From: Actinophytocola oryzae
GTDB taxonomy: Bacteria > Actinomycetota > Actinomycetes > Mycobacteriales > Pseudonocardiaceae
Direction of reading: 5' to 3'
Assembly (NCBI RefSeq): GCF_004364325.1
Contig: NZ_SOCP01000009.1
Coordinates: 368,586 to 432,585 of the forward strand
Length of the DNA stretch: 64,000 nucleotides
Shown here: positions 8,933-16,429 of the stretch, piece by piece
Layout of the letters: the number at the start of each line of letters is the position of its first letter
Position numbering within the stretch: the first letter of the stretch is position 1
The notes under the pieces: generated by a model
What the model saw: the letters and a program-made list of their open reading frames with translations, nothing else
Told to the model about the DNA's origin: nothing
The model's database searches: none
Position numbers and translations under genes: made by a program

Positions 8933-9936
8933 CGCGCTTCTCCCCGGTCTGTCAGGTCCCGCAGCGCGGCGACCAGCGTCCTGGTGGCGAGCCGGACCTT
9001 GAAGGCGTTGCCGCCCTCGAGCCCCTCGACCGGGCGGGCGTCGGCCAGCTCCTCGACGGCCGCCGCCTCGAACGCCTCCGCGGTCGGCCGCGCACCGCGC
9101 AGTGCGGCCTCGGCGCGGCGTGCCCGCCACGGCTTGTGCGCCACCCCGCCGAGCGCGATGCGGACGTCCCGCACCCGCCCGTCCGCGACCTCGACCGCGG
9201 CGGCCACACTGACCAGGGCGAACGCGAACGACGCGCGGTCACGCACCTTCCGGTACACCGACCGCCGCGCCATCGGCAACGCCGGCACGTCGATCGCGGT
9301 GATCAGCTCGCCGTGCGCGAGCGTCGTGTCCCCTTCCGGCGCGTCGCCGGGCAGGCGGTGCAGCTCGGTGAACGGGAGCGTGCGTTCGCCGTCCGGGCCG
9401 AGCACGTGCACGGTCGCGTCGAGAGCGGCGAGTGCGACGGCCAGGTCCGAAGGGTGGGTGGCCACGCAGTGTTCGGACGCGCCGAGGATGGCGTGGTGGC
9501 GCGTGTACCCGCCCAGCGCGCCGCACCCGGAGCCCGGCTCGCGCTTGTTGCACGGGGTCGTCACGTCCTGGAAGTAGACGCAGCGGGTGCGTTGCAGGGG
9601 GTTGCCGCCGACCGTGGCCATGTTCCGCAGCTGACCGGACGCACCGGCCAGGATCGCGGCCACCAGCACCGGATAGCGTTCGCGGGCCCTCTGGTCGGCG
9701 GCGAGGTCGCTGTTGCGCACGGCGGCGCCGATCCGCAGCCCGCCGTCCGGCAGGTCGGTGATCTCGGCCGAGGTGGCGTGGGTGACGTCGACGAGCGCGC
9801 CAGGGGCCGTGACACCGAGCTTGAGGTGGTCGACGAGGTTGGTGCCACCACCGAGGAACACCGCGTCCTGCGCCGAGGCGACGAGCCGGACGGCCTCCGC
9901 CGGGTCCGTCGGCGCCGTGAGCGTGAACGGCCTCAT
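8929..9936 (-). CDS. FAD-binding subunit of the molybdenum hydroxylase (PaoB-like)
   Basis: 335 aa, ATG at 9936, coupled by ATGA overlaps to both neighbours. FLGGGTN (~27-33) and ATVGGN (~107-112) are the FAD pyrophosphate loops of the CO-dehydrogenase flavoprotein family. Cys119, Cys129, Cys138 and Cys157 (RTRC, PCNKREPGSGC, SEHC) lie in the insert that in E. coli PaoB binds an extra [4Fe-4S] cluster, so this enzyme likely shares that unusual feature. It passes electrons between the 2Fe-2S subunit and the final acceptor. Confidence 0.87.
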   Translation of the reverse strand: MRPFTLTAPTDPAEAVRLVASAQDAVFLGGGTNLVDHLKLGVTAPGALVDVTHATSAEITDLPDGGLRIGAAVRNSDLAADQRARERYPVLVAAILAGASGQLRNMATVGGNPLQRTRCVYFQDVTTPCNKREPGSGCGALGGYTRHHAILGASEHCVATHPSDLAVALAALDATVHVLGPDGERTLPFTELHRLPGDAPEGDTTLAHGELITAIDVPALPMARRSVYRKVRDRASFAFALVSVAAAVEVADGRVRDVRIALGGVAHKPWRARRAEAALRGARPTAEAFEAAAVEELADARPVEGLEGGNAFKVRLATRTLVAALRDLTDRGEAR

Positions 9937-10442
9937 CGCGCCGCCCTCGCCGCCTGCTCGACCGCCGGCACGATGTTGCGGTAGGCCCCGCATCGGCAGA
10001 GGTTCCCGGCCATCCGTTCGCGGATCTCCTCCTCGGTCGGCTCCGGTCGCGTGCCGAGGTCGGCGGTCGCGTGGCTCGGCCAGCCGGCGTCCAGCTCGGC
10101 GAGCACGCCGACCGCGGAGCAGATCTGGCCGGGCGTGCAGTAGCCGCACTGGAAGGCGTCGCGTTCGATGAACGCCGCCTGCACCGGGTGCGGCTCGTCG
10201 CCGCTCGCGAGCCCGTCGGCAGTGGTGACCTCGCCGGTCACGGTGGCCGCCAGCGTCAGGCAGGAGAGCACGCGCCGCCCGTCGAGCAGCACCGTGCAGG
10301 CACCGCACTGGCCGTGGTCACACCCCTTCTTCGGACTGGTGACGCCGAGCCGGTCGCGCAACGCGTCGAGCAGTGTCGTCCGGGTGTCCACGGTGAGACG
10401 GCGCGTCGCACCGTCCACGCCGAAGGTGATCGCGGTGTCCAT
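9933..10442 (-). CDS. 2Fe-2S subunit of the molybdenum hydroxylase (PaoA-like)
   Basis: 169 aa from the ATG at 10442. Cys41, Cys46, Cys49 and Cys61 (CDHGQCGACT ... C) form the plant-ferredoxin-type cluster; CGYCTPGQIC and GNLCRCGAY hold the second cluster next to the molybdopterin. E. coli PaoA has a Tat signal, but none is visible here, so the complex is probably cytoplasmic. A TTG at 10475 gives an 11-residue longer form and has GGAGG only 3 nt upstream; the ATG lacks a good ribosome site, so the start is open. First gene of the FeS-FAD-Mo-MFS operon, possibly read through from the antiporter 42 bp upstream. Confidence 0.88.
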   Translation of the reverse strand: MDTAITFGVDGATRRLTVDTRTTLLDALRDRLGVTSPKKGCDHGQCGACTVLLDGRRVLSCLTLAATVTGEVTTADGLASGDEPHPVQAAFIERDAFQCGYCTPGQICSAVGVLAELDAGWPSHATADLGTRPEPTEEEIRERMAGNLCRCGAYRNIVPAVEQAARAAR

Positions 10443-10484
10443 GCCGGGGGTTGTTCCCCGTGGCGCGCGGCTCAACCACCTCCG

Positions 10485-11486
10485 TCAGGTGGTACCGATG
10501 ATCACGTAGGCGACCGCGCCGAGGTAGAGCGCCAGCCACACCGTGAGGGGGACGGCCGAGAAGTGGGGTGGCCTGCGGCGGGTGACGAGCAGGCAGAGCG
10601 CCGCTCCGACGATCGCGCAGCCCGCCGCGGCGACCGAGGGCGCGGACAGCCGCCAGTCCACGAAGGCCAGGCCGACGGCGATCGGGATGCTGGCCTGGAA
10701 CACCATCGCACCCGTGATGTTGCCCAGCGCCAGGGTGTCCTTGTCCCGCCGCACCCACAGGACGCTGTTCAGCTTCTCGGGCAGCTCACTGGCCAGCGGC
10801 GCGAGCACGAGCGCGAGGGCGAGCGCCGGCACCCCGAGGTCGGTCGCGAGCCCCTCGATCTCGACGACGAACAGCTCGGCACCGCCGACGACCAGCCCGA
10901 CCCCGGCCAGCGTCTGTAGCCACACCAGCGCCGTCCGGGGCTCCTCCCGGCCGCGGTCGAAGTACAGGCGGCTCAGGTCGTCGTCCTGTTCGGCACCCTT
11001 GCCACGTGCGATGGTCCGCCACGCGTACGCGGCGTAGCAGAGCACGAACAGGACCGCCGCGGTGATCCGCACGGCACTGTCGCAGACCAGGCCGAGGACC
11101 AGCGCGATGCTCATCAGCGGCAGGAAGACGGTGAGGTCCCTGCGGGTCGCCGCCCGGTCCAGGCTCAGGTCGGTGCCCTGCTCACGGCGCTTGCGGAACC
11201 CTGCGGCGGACAGGCCGACGACGGCCATGCCGAGCGTGCCGAGCAGGAACGGGGCGCCGATGACGGCGCCGATGGCGATCTGCCCGCTCGTCTCACCGGC
11301 GAGGATCGCGACCACCGGGATGACCGACTCCGGCAGGGCCGTGGCCACCGCGGCGAGCACGCTGCCGATCGGTCCGTGGCCGAGCCCGAGCCGGGAGCCC
11401 AGCCACTCGACGGAGTTCGTGAACAGGACGGCGCCACCGAGCAGGAGGGGAAAGCTGGCGACCACGAGCACGATGTGCCAGAGCAT
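10485..11486 (-). CDS. CaCA-family sodium/calcium (cation) antiporter
   Basis: 333 aa, about ten membrane segments in two inverted halves. The alpha-repeats are readable: ATALPESVIPVVA with GAVIGAPFLLG in the first half, and APLASELPEKLNSV with GNITGAMVFQ in the second. The two acidic residues (PES and SELPEK) are the ion-coordinating positions in this YrbG/NCX-like family. It exchanges Ca2+ (or another divalent cation) for Na+ or H+ at the plasma membrane. It lies 42 bp upstream of the Mo-hydroxylase genes on the same strand, but no functional link is evident. Confidence 0.85.
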   Translation of the reverse strand: MLWHIVLVVASFPLLLGGAVLFTNSVEWLGSRLGLGHGPIGSVLAAVATALPESVIPVVAILAGETSGQIAIGAVIGAPFLLGTLGMAVVGLSAAGFRKRREQGTDLSLDRAATRRDLTVFLPLMSIALVLGLVCDSAVRITAAVLFVLCYAAYAWRTIARGKGAEQDDDLSRLYFDRGREEPRTALVWLQTLAGVGLVVGGAELFVVEIEGLATDLGVPALALALVLAPLASELPEKLNSVLWVRRDKDTLALGNITGAMVFQASIPIAVGLAFVDWRLSAPSVAAAGCAIVGAALCLLVTRRRPPHFSAVPLTVWLALYLGAVAYVIIGTT

Positions 11487-11649
11487 GGGGGAGGGTTACC
11501 CGAACCGGTGACGATCACGTCCCGACCGATGAGATCGTCCGGAATCAGCCGGACCCCGGTGCGTCGAGAGCGGCCCTGCCGTCCTCCGGCGCCGGTCCCC
11601 ATCGACGCCCACGGATTCTCCTTGCGGACAGTCGTCTCGACACGGTCGA

Positions 11650-11722
11650 GATGGTGTGACCGGCCGGCGTGACGCGGCAGGTCACACCATCGAGCGGCGC
11701 CATCCGGGTGACCCGGCGTCAC
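11650..11722 (-). terminator. Long-stem inverted repeat downstream of the GH15 gene, rich in GTGAC/GTCAC
   Basis: GATGGTGTGACC (11650-11661) and GGTCACACCATC (11680-11691) are perfect 12-bp arms around an 18-bp loop. A second repeat, GTGAC-CCGGC-GTCAC, is at 11708-11722. Together the stretch holds five GTGAC/GTCAC pentamers. Lying just past the GH15 stop, it most simply terminates the lactate/pyruvate operon, but the pentamer array could equally be an operator for the antiporter gene starting at 11486. Confidence 0.5.
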
Positions 11723-11731
11723 GCCTGCGCG

Positions 11732-13523
11732 CTAGTCGGGCCGGGTCGGTCGGTCCGCGACGACGGCGGAACCCTCCAGGTGCCGGGCGGTGTTCACCAG
11801 GCCGACCATGCTGAACGCCTGCGGGAAGTTACCGACCAGCCGTCCCCTCGTCGTGTCGTACTCCTCGCTCAGCAGGCCGACGTCGTTGCGGAAGTCCAGG
11901 AGCGAGGCGAACAGCCGCTCGGCCTCCGCGCTCCTGCCGGTGCCGTGCAGTGCGTCGGCGAGCCAGAAGCCGCACGCCAGGAAGCTGCCCTCCTCACCCA
12001 GGCAGCCCGTCGCCCTCGTACCGCTCGATCAACCCGTCACGGACGAGGTCGGCGCGGATGGCGTCGACGGTGCCGAGGACCCGTTCGTCCCGCCAGGGCA
12101 GGAAACCCACCCGGGGAACCAGCAGCAGCGCCGCGTCCAGCTCGGTCGAACCGTAGAACTGCGTGAACGTGCCGCGTTCCGCGTCGTACCCGCGCTCGCA
12201 CACCTCGGCGTGGATGGTGTCGCGCAGGCGTCGCCACCGGTCGACGGGCCCGGGCAGGCCATGGGTCTCGACCGCCCGGACGGCCCGGTCGACACCCGAC
12301 CACATCGTCACCTTCGAGTGCACGAAGTGCTGCCGCCGCCCCCGGAACTCCCACAGGCTGTTGTCCGGCAGCTGCCAGTTGCCCTCCAGGTGGTCCATCA
12401 GCTCCCGCTGGACCTGCCACGCCGTGTCCGTCGCCGTGACACCGGACTCCCGGCACAGGTGCAGCCCGGTGAGGACCTCGCCGAGCACGTCGAGCTGCAG
12501 CTGGTCGACGGCGCCGTTGCCGACCCGCACCGGTGTCGACTTCTCGTACCCGGTGAGGTGGTCGAGGGTGCGCTCCGGCAGGTGCCTCGTCCCGTCGAGA
12601 CCGTAGACGACCTGGAGGTCGCCGGGGTCGCCGGCGACCGCACGCACCAGCCATTCGCGCCACGCGCGAGCCTCGTCGACGTAGCCGGTCTCCAGCAGTG
12701 CCTGCAGGGTGAACGTCGCGTCCCGCAGCCAGCAGTAGCGGTAGTCCCAGTTGCGTGAACCGCCGAGCTGTTCGGGCAGCGACGTCGTCGGCGCCGCGAG
12801 GATGCCGCCGGTCGGCGCGTAGGTGAGTGCCTTGAGCGTGACGAGCGCACGCCGCACCGCTTCTCCCCAGCGGCCGTCGTACCGGCACCGGGAGATCCAG
12901 TCCGCCCAGTACTTCTCGGTGTCCCGCAACGCGTCCTCTGCCTCGACGGGCTCGGGGGCGCCGAGGTGTGACGGGCGGTAGGTCAGGACGAACGGCACCC
13001 GGTCGCCCTCGGCGACGGTGAACTCTGCGTGCGCCGCCGTGTGCCGCTCGTCGTGCCGCGCGTCGAGGTCGACCGGGGTACGCAGCCAGACCGCGTCCGG
13101 CCCGGCCACGGCGACCAGCCGCCCGTCCTCACGGCGCAGCCACGGTCGCACCGCGCCGTAGCCGAAGCGGACCCGCAGCGTCATCCGCATGGGGACCCGC
13201 CCGGAGACGCCTTCGACCACCCGGACCACGTCGGCGTTCGCGCCGCGTGGCGGCATCAGGTCGGTCACCCGGACCGTGCCCTCCGGCGTGTCCCACTCGC
13301 TGTCCAGGACCAGCGAGTCACCTCGGTAGGCCCGTCGGGTCGCCGGACCGCCGCCGCGTGGCGCCAGCTGCCAGGTCCCGGCCTCCTCGTCGTCCAACAG
13401 GGCGGCGAAGCAGGCCGGTGAGTCGAAGCGCGGCAGACAGAGCCAGTCGATGCCGCCGGTCCTGGACACGAGCGCGGCGGTCTGGAGGTCGCCGAGCATC
13501 GCGTAGTCCTCGATCAACGCCAT
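11732..13523 (-). pseudogene. GH15-family glycosidase (glucoamylase/trehalase-like) with a +1 frameshift
   Basis: The reading frame from the ATG at 13523 runs 509 codons and stops at TGA 11996-11994. Moving one base forward, translation continues for about 88 codons to TAG at 11732 with clear family sequence (GEEGSFLACGFWLADALHG, then NDVGLLSEEYD and NFPQAFSMVGLVN). Together they give the usual ~597-residue GH15 protein starting MALIEDYAMLGDLQ. At the break the codons are CTG-CCT-GGG-TGA-G. The missing end carries the GEEGSF segment that, as I recall, holds one of the two catalytic glutamates, so the short form should be inactive. Its start overlaps the enolase-family gene by 10 bp. Confidence 0.8.
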
Positions 13524-14635
13524 GCGGGTGTTCCGGTGGTCGCGTACCGCTCGACGTCCTGCTCCTTGAGCGTCAGGCCGAGGCCCGGCGCACCCGGGTC
13601 GGGCGTGACGACGCCGCCCGCCGGGTCGAGCACCCCGTCGAAGAACGCGGACTCGATGCGGTCGTGGTCGGCGAACCACTCCAGGTGCCGCATGTTCTGC
13701 GTGGCGACGGCGACGTGCGCCGCCGCGTTCTGCGCGCAGTGCGCCGAGACCTCGAGGTTCGCAGCCGCGGCCACGGCGGCCACCCGTCGCCATTCGGTGA
13801 ACCCGCCACACCGGGTGACGTCGACCTGCAGGCAGTCGACCGCGCCCGCCGCGACCATCCGGGCGAAGTACGGCAGGTCGTAGCCGTACTCGCCGGCCGT
13901 CACGTCGATGCCGGTGGCGGCACGCACCTCGGCGAGACCGGCGAGGTCGTCACTGGACACCGGCTCCTCGAACCAGCGGACGTCGAGGTCCTCGAGCCGC
14001 TGCGCCACCCGTCGCGCCTGCCCGACGGAGTAGCCGCCGTTGGCGTCGACGTACAGCTCCACGTGCTCGCCGACCGCGGCCCGCGCCGTCCGGACGCGGG
14101 CGAGGTCCCGTTCGACCTCGCGGCCCCACGACTCACCGATCTTGATCTTCACGCGGGGGATTTCCTGCTTGTGCGCCCACGTGTCCAGCTGGTCGGTCAG
14201 CTCCGCGTCGCCGTAGGTGGTGAACCCGCCGCTGCCGTAGAGCGCCGCGGTGTCGTGCACGCGGCCGAGCAGCGTGCTCACCGGCGTACCCATGACCCGG
14301 GCCGCCGCGTCCCACAGCGCGATGTCCACCGCGGACAACGCGCACGAGACGAGCCCGGGGCGGCCGAGGTTGCGGATCCCGCGTTGCATCGCCTGCCATC
14401 GCGCCGGCACGTGCACGACCGGCCTGCCCACGACGAGCGGCGCGAGCGTGTCCCGCACCAGCGGCACACAGGCGGCATCGGCGTAGGTCCAGCCGAGGCC
14501 GACGGTGCCGCCCGCGCGTACCCGGACGACGGCGATCGTCGTCGCGTCCCACGCGAGGGTCCCGTCGGCCTCCGGACTCCGGGTCGGCACGCGGTAGGCA
14601 CGCGCGTCGACCCCGTCGATGAGCGGTTCGGTCAT
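13514..14635 (-). CDS. Enolase-superfamily (mandelate racemase/muconate lactonizing) enzyme
   Basis: 373 aa, ATG at 14635 overlapping the upstream stop (ATGA). N-terminal capping domain, then a TIM barrel: the Lys-x-Lys motif is in RVKIKIGES (~170), metal ligands in YVDANGG, FEEPV and TAGEYG, and a C-terminal His in SAHCAQ. These residues abstract the alpha-proton of a carboxylate bound to Mg2+, as in sugar-acid dehydratases and mandelate racemase-group enzymes. In an operon with a lactate-type dehydrogenase and ThDP enzyme, an aldonate or hydroxy-acid dehydratase is plausible; no specific substrate motif was recognised. Confidence 0.83.
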   Translation of the reverse strand: MTEPLIDGVDARAYRVPTRSPEADGTLAWDATTIAVVRVRAGGTVGLGWTYADAACVPLVRDTLAPLVVGRPVVHVPARWQAMQRGIRNLGRPGLVSCALSAVDIALWDAAARVMGTPVSTLLGRVHDTAALYGSGGFTTYGDAELTDQLDTWAHKQEIPRVKIKIGESWGREVERDLARVRTARAAVGEHVELYVDANGGYSVGQARRVAQRLEDLDVRWFEEPVSSDDLAGLAEVRAATGIDVTAGEYGYDLPYFARMVAAGAVDCLQVDVTRCGGFTEWRRVAAVAAAANLEVSAHCAQNAAAHVAVATQNMRHLEWFADHDRIESAFFDGVLDPAGGVVTPDPGAPGLGLTLKEQDVERYATTGTPAWR

Positions 14636-16425
14636 TTCTTGAGGCCGGACAGCAGTTCCTGCGCCTTCGTCCGCACCCCCTGGGTGACGATGTGGAACGC
14701 GTCGGGGTCGCCCTTGAGCACGGCCTCGGTGAGCGACTTGAACTGCTCGAAGGTGGCGTGCGGCGGGATCGGCGGCACCTCGGGGTCGCACCGCACGTCG
14801 AGCACGGTGGCCCCCGACGCGGACAGCGCCGCGTCCCACGCCGGGCCGAGCTGGTCGGGTTCGTCGACGTTGTGGGCCTCGAGGCCGATGCCGCGGGCGA
14901 AGGCCGCGTAGTCGATGTCCGGCAGTGCCTGCGACTCCTCGAACTTCGGCGCGCCGCCCATGGCACGCAGCTCCCACGTGACCTGGTTGAGGTCGTTGTT
15001 GTGGAACACGCAGATCACGCACCGGCGGTCGGTCCACAGCTCCTGGTACCGCGCGATGGTGATCAGCTCGGCCATGCCGTTCATCTGCATGGCGCCGTCG
15101 CCGACGAGTGCGATCACCGGGCGGTCGGGGTGGGCGAACTTCGCGCCGATCGCGTACGGCACCCCCGGCCCCATCGTGGCGAGCGTGCCGGACAGCGAGC
15201 CCCGCATCTGGCCACGCATCCGCAGGTTGCGGGCGTACCAGTTGGTGGACGAGCCGGAGTCGGCCGTCACGATGGCGTTGTCCGGGATGCGTTCGGACAG
15301 CTCGGCCACGATCCGCATCGGGTTGATCGGGCGCGCGTCGACGGCCGCCTCGCGGGCCACGGTGTCCCACCAGGACGCGACGTTCTTCTCGACCGTCTCC
15401 CGCCACGACCGGTCGTCCTTGCGGTCCAGCTTGGGGAGCAACGCGGTCAGGGTGGCCGCGGCGTCGCCGACGAGGTTGACCTCCGTCGGGTACCGCATGC
15501 CGACGAACCGGCCGTCGATGTCGATCTGGACCGCACGCGCCTGCCCGAACTCGGGGAGGAACTGCGAGTAGGGGAAGTTCGAGCCCACGATCAGCAACGT
15601 GTCGCAGTCCCGCATCAGCTCGTAGCTCGCCCGTGTGCCGAGCAGTCCGATCGAGCCGGTCACATAGGACAGCTCGTCGGACAGGACGTCCTTGCCCAGC
15701 AACGCCTTCGCCACCCCGGCACCGGTCAGCTCGGCGATCTCCCGCACCTGCGGGGCCGCACCCCGGGCGCCCTGCCCCACGAGGATCGCGACCTTCTCGC
15801 CCGCGTTGAGCACCTCGGCCGCCCGCGCCACCTCGTGCTCCGGCGCGACCGTCACCGAGTACGCCGTCCCCGGCGGGCTCGACGGCACCTGCTTGAACAC
15901 GTGCTTGGGCGGCGTGTACTCCTCTTCCTGCAGGTCGGCGGGGATGATCAACGCCGTCGGCGCCCGGTTGGCCTGCGCGGTGCGGATGGCCCGGTCCAGC
16001 GCGTTGGGCAGCTGCTCGGCGACGTTCACCTCGACCAGGTAGTCCGACGCGACGTCCTTGTACAGCGCCTGGAGGTCGATCTCCTGCTGGTAGCTGCCGC
16101 CCATGGCGCTGCGCGCGGTCTGCCCGACGATCGCCACGACCGGCACGTGGTCGAGCTTCGCGTCGTACAGGCCGTTGAGCAGGTGGATCGCACCCGGCCC
16201 CGACGTGGCCATGCAGACCCCGACGTGCCCGGAGAACTTCGCGTAGCCGACGGCGGCGAACGCGGCCATCTCCTCGTGCCGCGCCTGGACGAACCGGGGC
16301 TCGTTGTCCGCCTTGCCGAACGCGGCGACGATCCCGTTGATCCCGTCACCCGGATAGGCGAACACCTGCTGGACGTCCCACTCCCGCAGTCGTTGCAGGA
16401 TGTAGTCGCCGACGGTCTGTGCCAT
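14632..16425 (-). CDS. Thiamine-diphosphate enzyme, pyruvate oxidase/dehydrogenase-like (PoxB type)
   Basis: 597 aa; ATG at 16425 chosen because GGAG lies 7 nt upstream. Pyr domain with the catalytic glutamate in QARHEEMAAFAA, central FAD/UDP-type domain, and PP domain with the ThDP motif VGDGAMQ ... FHNNDLNQV. This organisation fits PoxB-like pyruvate:acceptor oxidoreductases; acetolactate synthase and glyoxylate carboligase are sequence relatives. It starts 4 bp after a D-2-hydroxyacid dehydrogenase gene, so lactate to pyruvate to acetate/acetyl phosphate is a sensible route. The C-terminal tail (LLSGLKK) is short. Confidence 0.8.
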   Translation of the reverse strand: MAQTVGDYILQRLREWDVQQVFAYPGDGINGIVAAFGKADNEPRFVQARHEEMAAFAAVGYAKFSGHVGVCMATSGPGAIHLLNGLYDAKLDHVPVVAIVGQTARSAMGGSYQQEIDLQALYKDVASDYLVEVNVAEQLPNALDRAIRTAQANRAPTALIIPADLQEEEYTPPKHVFKQVPSSPPGTAYSVTVAPEHEVARAAEVLNAGEKVAILVGQGARGAAPQVREIAELTGAGVAKALLGKDVLSDELSYVTGSIGLLGTRASYELMRDCDTLLIVGSNFPYSQFLPEFGQARAVQIDIDGRFVGMRYPTEVNLVGDAAATLTALLPKLDRKDDRSWRETVEKNVASWWDTVAREAAVDARPINPMRIVAELSERIPDNAIVTADSGSSTNWYARNLRMRGQMRGSLSGTLATMGPGVPYAIGAKFAHPDRPVIALVGDGAMQMNGMAELITIARYQELWTDRRCVICVFHNNDLNQVTWELRAMGGAPKFEESQALPDIDYAAFARGIGLEAHNVDEPDQLGPAWDAALSASGATVLDVRCDPEVPPIPPHATFEQFKSLTEAVLKGDPDAFHIVTQGVRTKAQELLSGLKK

Positions 16426-16429
16426 GTTC

